From: Cyanobacteriota bacterium
GTDB taxonomy: Bacteria; Cyanobacteriota; Cyanobacteriia; PCC-6307; Cyanobiaceae
Direction: 5' to 3'
Assembly (NCBI GenBank): GCA_026389255.1
Contig: JAPLIF010000295.1
Coordinates: 1-5,239 of the forward strand
Length of the DNA: 5,239 bases
The position numbers and the translations under genes are program-made. This document shows, in pieces, positions 1 through 5,239 of the stretch. The notes under the pieces are model-generated. The model saw only the letters and a program-made list of their open reading frames with translations, did not search any database and had not been told where the DNA came from. The stretch's first letter is position 1; every line of letters begins with the position of its first letter.

Positions 1-2
1 AA

Positions 3-122
3 TTGGTTCCCCCTAAGCTCCAGAAGCGAAATGTCTGGACCAAGCCTGAGATTCGTGAAATCCACTTCAAAGCAACCGCCAACGGTGGTGGAGGCGGCAT
101 TGACGCCCAAGCTGTAAGTTGA
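3..122 (+). CDS. 3' end of a small ORF, possible RiPP-precursor-like peptide (5' partial)
   Basis: The third plus-strand frame is open from the window edge to a TGA at 120-122 and gives 39 residues. It contains the motif VWTKPEIREI (about residues 11-20), then HFKATAN, five consecutive glycines (28-32, coded by ggt ggt gga ggc ggc) and the tail IDAQAVS. No ATG or GTG lies in frame. The TTG at 3-5 could be a start, but the true start is probably upstream of the window. A short peptide with W-x-K-P-E followed by a small polar or Gly-rich C-terminus recalls PqqA and several leader peptides of ribosomally made, modified peptides. That is resemblance by eye only, and no maturation enzyme is visible. 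The other plus frame that stays open here (ending TAA at 115-117) and the antisense frame look less protein-like, but the antisense one cannot be fully excluded. The gene converges on mutS2. It has lower G+C and a different codon use from the minus-strand genes. Confidence 0.45.
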   Translation: MVPPKLQKRNVWTKPEIREIHFKATANGGGGGIDAQAVS

Positions 123-289
123 GTGTCTAGGTTTTAAAAAAATTTTCAAATTAAATTTTACTTCTCGAACTAATTCTTAAATCTATTGAATAAATAGCAT
201 TTAGCTGAAAATTTTAGATATAGTTTTTCCTAATATTTTTTGCATTATAAATAAATTTGTTGATTTTGTGGTTTCAATTAATTTTATTC
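123..289. other. AT-rich gene-free spacer between convergent genes
   Basis: This stretch lies between the TGA of the small plus-strand ORF and the TAA of mutS2. By hand count 32 of 167 bases are G or C (about 19%), against clearly G+C-rich DNA in the neighbouring genes. It consists of A and T runs with short palindromes such as AAAATTTT, and stops occur often in all frames. I see no G+C-rich stem followed by a T run, so no canonical intrinsic terminator can be called for either gene, although both must end here. No tRNA, small-RNA signature or direct repeat was recognised. Confidence 0.75.
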
Positions 290-2794
290 TTATTTAACCC
301 ATACCACACTGCAACCGGTCCCACCATCTCCCTGCTCCGCCTCAGTGACCCGCTCGACGTAGGGAACCCCTTCCAGCCATTCCCTTAGGCCCCGCTTGAG
401 TTTACCGGTGCCGATGCCATGGATGACCCATACCGGACCGCAAGCATTCCTGAGAATTTCTTCCACGGCCGCTTCGGCTTCATGCACCCTTAAACCGCGC
501 ACATCCACCGTATTGCGGGCCGTGCGCACCTGGGCGCCCTGACCCGCCATGGCCCTGCCGCCCCGCACCCGCACCTGGGGCGGCTCCGGTGGGACCGGCT
601 TTTCGCCATTGAGACCCTCAATCGCCTCCAGGGGCACGGTGCTGCGCAGAACACCGCAGCGCACCGTGAGTTCCTGGCCGTCCTCGGAGAGGGTCAGCAC
701 TTCGGCCGCCTTGCCCAGGGCCAGCAGCCGCACCCGCTCCCCCACCTGGGGCCGCCAGCCGCCATGCTGCCGCCGTTCGATCGGGGGACTGTGTTCCGCC
801 TCCAACTGGCGCAGGCGCTGCCCCGCCTGGCGAGCCGTTTCGCCGGCCACCCGTCCCTGGTGGGCCCCGGCCGCTCCCATGCTGTGCCCCACCTGCCGCA
901 GGCGGCGGATCAGTCCACGCACCTCCCCCTGGCCCTGGCGGATGGAGGTCTCCAAGGCCTGACGCCGCTGCTCCTGCAAGGCAGCACCCTGGTGACGCTG
1001 TTCGCTCCAACGTTGCAGCAACTCCTCATGCAGCAGCTCCGTGCGGGCCAACAGGGACGCCGCCGCCTCCGCCGCCTCCTGCTGCTGGCGGCGCTGCTGC
1101 TCCAGCCCCTCGATGACGCGATTGACATCCCCTTCGCCGCCGGGCTCCAGCTGGCGGGCGGCGGCATCCACCACTAGGGGCTCCAGCCCCAGCCGCGTCG
1201 CAATGGCAAGGGCATTGCTGCGGCCTGGGATCCCCCATTGCAGGTGATAAGTGGGGGAAAGAGAATCGCTGTCGAAAGCTACTGAGGCATTTTCAAAGCG
1301 GGCATCGGCGTACTTGAGGGCCTTTAGTTCGCCGAAATGGGTGGTGGCGACAGTCAGCCGGGCCCGATCAGCCAAGTGGCGCAACAAGGCTGCCGCCAGG
1401 GCCGAACCCTCCTGGGGGTCGGTTCCGGCCCCCACCTCATCGAGCAGTACCAGGTCGGCCCCTTGGCGAGCGGGGCGGGATTCCCGGGGCAGGGCCTCCA
1501 AAATGCGCGCGATGCGCCGGATGTGGCCACTGAAGGTCGAGAGGTTCTGCTGCAGGGATTGCTCGTCACCGATGTCGGCCAACACCTGGCCGCACCAGGG
1601 GAGCCGGGGGGTGCCGTTGCAGGGCAGAAACAGGCCCGCCCGGGCCATCAACGCCGCCAGGCCCAGGCTTTTGAGGGTCACCGTCTTGCCGCCGGTGTTG
1701 GGGCCGGTAATGGCTACCACCCGCAGCTGGGGCCCCACCCGCAGCGTCACCGGCACCACCGGCTGCCCCCCCAGCCGCCGCGCCTGCCAGAGCAGCAGGG
1801 GATGGCGCAGATCGCGCAACTCAAAGGGGGCCTCCGGATCGGCAACCAGCTCCGGACGCACCGCCCCCAACCAGGCCCCATAACGAGCCCGGGCCAGAGC
1901 CGCATCCAGATGCACCAGCACGGTCTGCAGATGCTCCAACGCCTCCTGCTCTTCCCCCACTTGGCCACTGAGCGCGGCGAGGATCGCCTCCTCCAGCTCC
2001 CGCTCCCGCCCCTCCAGCTCGCGGAGGCGATTGCCCAGGGAAATCACTGCCTGGGGCTCGACAAACACGGTGCTGCCGGACGCCGAGCTGTCGTGCACAA
2101 TGCCGCCCACCTGGGAGGCCGCCCCGGCCTTCACCGCCAGCACGGGCCTGCCGTTGCGCTCGGCCACCACCGTGTCCTGCAGCAGGTTGCCCCAGCGACG
2201 GATCAGCTCCTGCAGGCGCTGGCGGCGTTCGGCCCGCACCCCCTGCAACTGGCGCCGTAGGCCCTCCAGTTCGGCGCTGGCCCGATCCGCCACCCGACCT
2301 CCCTCTTCAAGGGCGAAATGGAGCCGCTGTTCCAGCTCCGGCAGGGTGCGCAGGTCGGCCACCAGGGCCGAACACACCGGTCGCAGGCTGTCATCCTCGA
2401 TCTGGCGCCGCAGCCGCCGCGCCGCCGCCAAGGTGGTGGCCACGGCCTGCAGGGCCTCGCCGCCGGCGGTGCCGCCCTTGGCGCAGCGCCGCACGGTGGC
2501 AGTGATGCTGGCCACACCGCGGAAGCTCAGCCCCCCCTCCTGGATCCCGTCGAGGCCGAGGATCTCGGTGGTTTCCGCCAGCAGGGCCCGGCTGGCAGCG
2601 CAGCTGGCCGGCAGCGGCAGGGCGGCGCAATGCCGTTTCCCGTCGGCGGTGCTCGCGAAGCTGGCGACATGCTCCGCCAGGCGGGGCCACTCCAGCAGGG
2701 TGAGGGCTTCGGCAGCGATCGCCGCACGCCCATCGCCGGCGATCGCTGCACGCCCATCCCCTGGCGATTCCAGGGTGAGCCCACCCCTACTCAC
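290..2794 (-). CDS. mutS2: Endonuclease MutS2 (MutS-family ATPase with C-terminal Smr domain)
   Basis: 834 residues with a GTG start at 2794-2792 and TAA at 290-292. Order: N-terminal extension with an 8-residue repeat (about 12-28), MutS core/lever region (about 30-300), ABC ATPase (about 320-550), Gln/Arg/Glu-rich coiled coil (about 555-670), KOW-like segment (about 680-725), Smr domain (about 763-834). Visible motifs are Walker A GPNTGGKT (364-371), signature NLSTFSGH (417-424), Walker B LVLLDE (D452, E453), the H-loop histidine in TTHFGEL (H486), and Smr DVRG (764-767) and HGIGTGKL (792-799). All key ATPase and Smr residues look intact, and the length fits the family (B. subtilis 785). 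The family lacks the MutS mismatch-recognition domain. Members suppress recombination (Helicobacter) or split collided ribosomes (Bacillus); which applies here is unknown. The start was chosen because no ATG, GTG or TTG follows before the conserved EALTLLEWPRL block. An upstream in-frame GTG at 2827-2825 would overlap the VOC gene more. No clear Shine-Dalgarno is present, so translation is probably coupled to the VOC gene. Confidence 0.96.
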   Translation of the reverse strand: MSRGGLTLESPGDGRAAIAGDGRAAIAAEALTLLEWPRLAEHVASFASTADGKRHCAALPLPASCAASRALLAETTEILGLDGIQEGGLSFRGVASITATVRRCAKGGTAGGEALQAVATTLAAARRLRRQIEDDSLRPVCSALVADLRTLPELEQRLHFALEEGGRVADRASAELEGLRRQLQGVRAERRQRLQELIRRWGNLLQDTVVAERNGRPVLAVKAGAASQVGGIVHDSSASGSTVFVEPQAVISLGNRLRELEGRERELEEAILAALSGQVGEEQEALEHLQTVLVHLDAALARARYGAWLGAVRPELVADPEAPFELRDLRHPLLLWQARRLGGQPVVPVTLRVGPQLRVVAITGPNTGGKTVTLKSLGLAALMARAGLFLPCNGTPRLPWCGQVLADIGDEQSLQQNLSTFSGHIRRIARILEALPRESRPARQGADLVLLDEVGAGTDPQEGSALAAALLRHLADRARLTVATTHFGELKALKYADARFENASVAFDSDSLSPTYHLQWGIPGRSNALAIATRLGLEPLVVDAAARQLEPGGEGDVNRVIEGLEQQRRQQQEAAEAAASLLARTELLHEELLQRWSEQRHQGAALQEQRRQALETSIRQGQGEVRGLIRRLRQVGHSMGAAGAHQGRVAGETARQAGQRLRQLEAEHSPPIERRQHGGWRPQVGERVRLLALGKAAEVLTLSEDGQELTVRCGVLRSTVPLEAIEGLNGEKPVPPEPPQVRVRGGRAMAGQGAQVRTARNTVDVRGLRVHEAEAAVEEILRNACGPVWVIHGIGTGKLKRGLREWLEGVPYVERVTEAEQGDGGTGCSVVWVK
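2715..2762 (-). repeat. 24-bp tandem repeat carrying HIP1 octamers, inside mutS2 5' end
   Basis: Two adjacent 24-nt units (2715-2738 and 2739-2762) match at 21 of 24 positions. Each opens with the palindrome GCGATCGC (2715-2722 and 2739-2746), the cyanobacterial HIP1 core. The unit length is a multiple of three, so the duplication keeps frame and encodes two copies of an octapeptide, DGRAAIAG then DGRAAIAA, near residues 13-28 of MutS2. A degenerate GCGATTCC follows at 2764-2771 and may be the remnant of a further unit. Confidence 0.85.
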
Positions 2795-3236
2795 GTGCCG
2801 AGGGGGTGAGGGAACGAATCGCCGCACCGCCCTGGTTGGAAGGGATGCCGGCCGGCGGTTCGTAGAGGATCTCCAGCCAGTTGCCCTCCGGATCCTTGAG
2901 ATAGAAGGAGGCGGTGCCGTCACGGTGGTCATGCACCGGACCCACGGCTTGGCCGCTGGCCACCAACTGGGCATGCACCGCATCCACCGCCTGGCGGCTC
3001 TCGAAATGAAACGCGAAGTGGGGGCCAGCCGCCGTGTAATTCGGGCTGAGCAGGGCCACCCCGTCCCCGGTAATGGGCGACTGCAGATAGGCCCAGTCGT
3101 CCGCATCCCAGGTGAGCTGGAGCCCCAGGGCGATGTAAAAGGCCTTGGCCCGCTCCATGTCGGTAACCCGGAGGGCCACATGGCCTAGGCGATGGACGGC
3201 AGCCGGAGCCATGGCGGAAAGGATCTCTTTAACCAT
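2787..3236 (-). CDS. VOC-superfamily (glyoxalase/dioxygenase-fold) protein, substrate unknown
   Basis: 149 residues, ATG at 3236-3234, TAG at 2787-2789. Two beta-alpha-beta-beta-beta modules can be traced. The first begins RLGHVALRV (16-24) with an ERAKAFYIALGL helix, and the second begins GPHFAFHF (71-78) and ends in DPEGNWLEIL (115-124). Family metal ligands match H19, H73 and E122. The residue usually giving a fourth ligand in glyoxalase I falls in VALLS (60-64), which has no Glu or Gln, so the site looks like the His-His-Glu set of FosA-type and extradiol dioxygenase members. The fold class is safe, but a specific reaction (lactoylglutathione lyase, dioxygenase, thiol transferase) is not supported. 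The start is uncertain: AGGAG lies only 1 nt before ATG 3236, too close for an ideal Shine-Dalgarno, and an in-frame ATG at 3212-3210 sits nearer the first beta strand and would give 141 residues. The gene begins 37 nt after the hemB stop and overlaps the mutS2 start by 8 nt. Confidence 0.9.
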   Translation of the reverse strand: MVKEILSAMAPAAVHRLGHVALRVTDMERAKAFYIALGLQLTWDADDWAYLQSPITGDGVALLSPNYTAAGPHFAFHFESRQAVDAVHAQLVASGQAVGPVHDHRDGTASFYLKDPEGNWLEILYEPPAGIPSNQGGAAIRSLTPSARE

Positions 3237-3273
3237 TCTCCTGCAATGGGCCGGCGGGTGTTGCGGCGTCAGC

Positions 3274-4275
3274 TCAGCCCTGCCGCAGCCAGGTGGCCGC
3301 GTCACAGGCGTGATAGGTAAGGATCAGGTCGGCCCCGGCCCGCTTGAAACAGAGCAGGGTTTCCAGGGTGATGGCCCGCTCATCGATCCAGCCCCGTTCG
3401 GCTGCTGCCTTCACCATCGCGTATTCACCGCTGACGTTGTAGGCGGCAATCGGCAGTTCGGTTTCCGAACGCAGACGGTGAACGATGTCGAGGTAGGCCA
3501 GGCCCGGCTTGACCATCAAAATGTCGGCACCCTCCTGTTCATCGAGCAGGGCTTCGGTAATGGCTTCCCGGCCGTTGGCCGGATCCATCTGATAGGTCGA
3601 CTTAGTCTTGGGAATGGGCTTGCCACTGGAGGGCCTTGGGGCCGAATCAAGGGCCTCCCGGAAGGGGCCGTAATAGGCCGAAGCGTATTTGGCGGTATAA
3701 CTGATGATGCCTACATTTTCGAAGCCCTCTTCATCGAGGGCCTCACGGATGGCTCCAACGCGGCCATCCATCATGTCGCTAGGACCAATCAGATCGGCAC
3801 CGGCGCGGGCCTGGGCCACGGCCTGCCGGCAGAGCATGGCCACCGTTTCGTCATTGAGCACCACCCCGTTGCCATCGACGATGCCATCATGGCCGTCGCA
3901 GGAATAGGGATCCAGGGCCACATCGGTCATGATCGCCATGGCTGGATGGGCCTGCTTAAGGCGGCGAATGGCCCTGGGAATGAGGCCATGGTCGTTGTAG
4001 CACTCCGCCCCATCTTCCGTTTTGAGACCATCGGCCACCTTGGGGAAGAGCACGACGCAGCGGATGCCCAGATCCCAAGCGCGTCCCACCTCATCCACCA
4101 ACACCTCCAGGCTCCAGCGCTGGGCCCCGGGCATGGCGCCGATGGGCTCGTTGCTGGCGCCATCATGGACGAAGAGGGGATAGATGAAATCGGTGGCCCT
4201 GAGGTGGTGCTCCCGCACCAAGGAGCGCAGGGCAGGGGTGGTCCGCAAACGACGCGGACGATAGGTGAGCTCCAT
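3274..4275 (-). CDS. hemB: Delta-aminolevulinic acid dehydratase (porphobilinogen synthase)
   Basis: 333 residues, complete, ATG at 4275-4273. The enzyme condenses two 5-aminolevulinate molecules into porphobilinogen, the first common pyrrole for heme, chlorophyll and bilins, and acts in the cytosol as a homo-oligomer. It is a TIM barrel. The N-terminal arm holds RPRRLRTTPALRSLVRE (6-22), followed by FIYPLFVHDG (30-39). The Schiff-base lysines are K196 (in YTAKYASAYYGPFR) and K256 (in MVKPGLAYLD). The metal loop reads DVALDPYSCDGHDG (118-131): the three cysteines of the zinc-type loop are replaced by A120, D122 and D130, which is the Asp-rich pattern of plant and cyanobacterial, magnesium-associated enzymes. 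The conserved C-terminal blocks AAYNVSGEYAM (277-287) and GADLILTYHA (314-323) are present. The length is normal and there is no sign of a frameshift. No strong Shine-Dalgarno precedes the ATG. It is 106 nt downstream of the DnaJ-like gene and probably co-transcribed with the VOC and mutS2 genes. Confidence 0.98.
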   Translation of the reverse strand: MELTYRPRRLRTTPALRSLVREHHLRATDFIYPLFVHDGASNEPIGAMPGAQRWSLEVLVDEVGRAWDLGIRCVVLFPKVADGLKTEDGAECYNDHGLIPRAIRRLKQAHPAMAIMTDVALDPYSCDGHDGIVDGNGVVLNDETVAMLCRQAVAQARAGADLIGPSDMMDGRVGAIREALDEEGFENVGIISYTAKYASAYYGPFREALDSAPRPSSGKPIPKTKSTYQMDPANGREAITEALLDEQEGADILMVKPGLAYLDIVHRLRSETELPIAAYNVSGEYAMVKAAAERGWIDERAITLETLLCFKRAGADLILTYHACDAATWLRQG

Positions 4276-4296
4276 CTGAAGGGACCGTCTGGGCGG

Positions 4297-4323
4297 ATCT
4301 TATCGGTCGGGTTCCTCAAGCAA
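4297..4323 (-). promoter_or_regulatory. Weak sigma-70-like promoter candidate for hemB
   Basis: Reading the minus strand, TTGCTT (4323-4318) is followed after 15 nt by TAAGAT (4302-4297), a plausible but imperfect -35/-10 pair with a short spacer. It would start transcription near 4290, about 15 nt before the hemB ATG. Matches of this quality arise by chance, so this only marks where a hemB promoter could sit. Confidence 0.2.
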
Positions 4324-4372
4324 CCAGCCGGAAGAGCTGCTGGTGCAAGGACCGAGGCGTCCAGCCTGGTTG
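4321..4372 (-). repeat. Interrupted inverted repeat in the dnaJ-like/hemB spacer
   Basis: On the minus strand CAACCAG (4372-4366) pairs with CTGGTTG (4327-4321). Directly inside, GCTGG (4365-4361) pairs with CCAGC (4343-4339), giving a 12-bp stem with an 11-nt one-sided bulge and a 17-nt loop. A competing 5-bp hairpin uses the same CCAGC with a later GCTGG (4328-4324). No T run follows, so it is not a canonical intrinsic terminator. It could be a processing or terminator-like element after the DnaJ-like gene, or chance pairing. Confidence 0.4.
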
Positions 4373-4381
4373 TTTAGCGGG

Positions 4382-5239
4382 TCAGAGACGGGCGGCGCTA
4401 ATCCACTCCTGGCGGGGATCGGCGCTGCGGGCCTGGCGCAACAGCTCCAGCAATTCCCGTTCCCGCTCGCTGAGGTTCGGGGGCAGCTTCAGCACCGGAG
4501 TGAGCAGCAGATCGCCGCGGCCATCCTTAAGGGGCCACCCCTTGCCCTTGAGCCGCAGGCTGCGGCCCAGGGTCATGCCAGGCGGGACCTGCACACTGGC
4601 CTCGCCGTCGGGGGTCGCCACGGTGACTTCGCCGCCGAGGGCCAGTTCATCGAGGCTGAGGGGCAGCTCGGCCCGCAGCTGGTCGCCATCGAGGCGCCAG
4701 ACCGGATGGCTGGCCAGTTTGAGATTGAGGTAGAGATCACCGCGGCGGCCGGTGCCGGGTTGCAGGTTGCCCTTGCCCTTAAGGCGCAGGCGACTGCCGG
4801 GCTTGACCCCGGGAGGGATGCGCACCTGCACCTTTTCCTCATTGACCGCCAGGCTGCGCTCGCAACCCCGGAAAGCATCGGCGTAGCTGATCTGCAGGGT
4901 CGCTTCCGCATCCAGGTTGACAGGGGCCCCTCGCCCCCCCCCTGGGAAGCCGCCACTGGGGAAGCCGGAACCGAACCCCCCGGGAAAGCCAGCTCCCGCC
5001 CCAGAGAAGCCTCCCCCACCCGCCGACCCGCCGGGACCGCCGAAGCGGCCGAGCAGGTCGTTGATGAAGTCGTCGAAGTTGCCATAGCGGCCAAAATCGA
5101 CGTCCACACCGGCGGGGCCGCGACCGGAACCGCCGCCCATCTGGCTCCAGTACTGGCCAAATTGTTCGTACTTGCGCCGCTTCTCCGGATCCGAGAGCAC
5201 CTCATAGGCCTCGCTGATCTCCTTAAAACGGGCCTCAGC
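4382..5239 (-). CDS. Class-B DnaJ/CbpA-type co-chaperone (N-terminus off the window)
   Basis: The frame is open to the right edge. 285 residues are visible, ending in TGA at 4382-4384; the start and the HPD loop of the J domain lie outside the window. What remains of the J domain is its C-terminal helices, with FKEISEAYEVLSDPEKRRKY (5-24) and the QFG step. A G/F-rich linker follows at about 64-104, with repeated GGF and FPGG steps. Then come two DnaJ C-terminal substrate-binding domains (about 110-180 and 181-252), each with a PPG(V/M) and LRLKGKG element. Only one cysteine (C126) is visible and there are no CxxCxGxG repeats, so the zinc-finger domain of class-A DnaJ is absent and the protein is CbpA-like. 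Family members stimulate the ATPase of DnaK and deliver substrates to it; the cognate DnaK is not in the window. It is transcribed toward hemB. Because cyanobacteria carry several DnaJ paralogues, no specific symbol is assigned. Confidence 0.95.
   Translation of the reverse strand, partial: AEARFKEISEAYEVLSDPEKRRKYEQFGQYWSQMGGGSGRGPAGVDVDFGRYGNFDDFINDLLGRFGGPGGSAGGGGFSGAGAGFPGGFGSGFPSGGFPGGGRGAPVNLDAEATLQISYADAFRGCERSLAVNEEKVQVRIPPGVKPGSRLRLKGKGNLQPGTGRRGDLYLNLKLASHPVWRLDGDQLRAELPLSLDELALGGEVTVATPDGEASVQVPPGMTLGRSLRLKGKGWPLKDGRGDLLLTPVLKLPPNLSERERELLELLRQARSADPRQEWISAARL

Noticed and set aside
1..125. Antisense open frame opposite the small plus-strand peptide
   Set aside because: It is open to the left edge but has no ATG or GTG near a sensible start and no ribosome binding site. 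The plus frame has the more peptide-like composition and a stop just before the AT-rich spacer. Kept as a residual doubt.
123..289. Intrinsic terminator or small RNA in the AT-rich spacer
   Set aside because: Only A/T palindromes are present and no G+C stem precedes a T run, so any hairpin would be weak.
2795..3181. Upstream extension of the mutS2 frame to an ATG at 3181
   Set aside because: The extra 129 codons lie entirely within the VOC gene in another frame and translate to an Arg/Pro/Ser-rich sequence unlike MutS2. The family N-terminus begins just after the GTG at 2794.
1337..3188. Long plus-strand open frames antisense to mutS2 and the VOC gene (1337-2260 and 2031-3188)
   Set aside because: Low-complexity Arg/Pro/Gly/Ala-rich translations with no motifs. 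The opposite strand encodes MutS2 and the VOC protein with convincing family motifs.
3237..3305. Earlier ATG for the VOC gene at 3305
   Set aside because: It would overlap the end of hemB by 32 nt and add residues without the VOC fold. The later ATGs at 3236 or 3212 fit the family start better.
3145..4377. Long open frame (410 codons) on the plus strand, antisense to hemB
   Set aside because: It lies opposite a clear, full-length hemB with intact catalytic residues. Its translation has no recognisable domain and mirrors hemB codons, so it is a by-product of high G+C and codon bias.
4926..5035. Repetitive C/G-rich DNA that might be taken for a mobile or CRISPR-like repeat
   Set aside because: It encodes the Gly/Phe-rich linker of the DnaJ-like protein in frame. 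The repeats are irregular and codon-based.

Overview
The window looks like chromosomal DNA from a cyanobacterium, most likely a high-GC Synechococcus/Cyanobium-type unicell. The evidence is a G+C-rich coding block, two in-frame copies of the HIP1 octamer GCGATCGC (a word strongly over-represented in many cyanobacterial genomes), and a HemB with the Asp-type metal site found in plants and cyanobacteria. The lineage is inferred; no 16S gene or other decisive marker is present.

Layout, right to left on the minus strand: (i) a class-B DnaJ/CbpA-type co-chaperone cut by the right edge (4382-5239); (ii) a 106-nt spacer with a branched inverted repeat and a weak promoter-like pair; (iii) hemB, porphobilinogen synthase (3274-4275); (iv) a 149-residue VOC/glyoxalase-fold protein (2787-3236), 37 nt downstream of hemB; (v) mutS2 (290-2794), whose GTG start overlaps the VOC stop by 8 nt. 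The four genes are collinear. hemB-VOC-mutS2 is very probably one transcription unit. The gene for the DnaJ-like protein may be co-transcribed or separated by the spacer.

The left 289 bases differ from the rest. A 167-nt gene-free stretch of about 19% G+C (hand count) separates mutS2 from the 3' end of a convergent plus-strand small ORF (3-122, about 52% G+C). The predicted C-terminus of that ORF has a W-T-K-P-E motif followed by five glycines, which recalls PqqA-like and other RiPP precursor peptides. Its start lies off the window, so this is a lead and not an identification.

Functionally, the minus-strand block combines protein folding (DnaJ-like), the committed tetrapyrrole pathway feeding chlorophyll, heme and bilins (HemB), a metal-dependent small-molecule enzyme of unknown substrate (VOC), and a MutS2 ATPase with a Smr nuclease domain, a family linked to ribosome rescue and recombination control. 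No direct functional link among them is visible beyond shared transcription. No RNA genes, CRISPR array, insertion sequence or complete unknown system was found. The most promising novelty is the partial peptide gene at the left edge.
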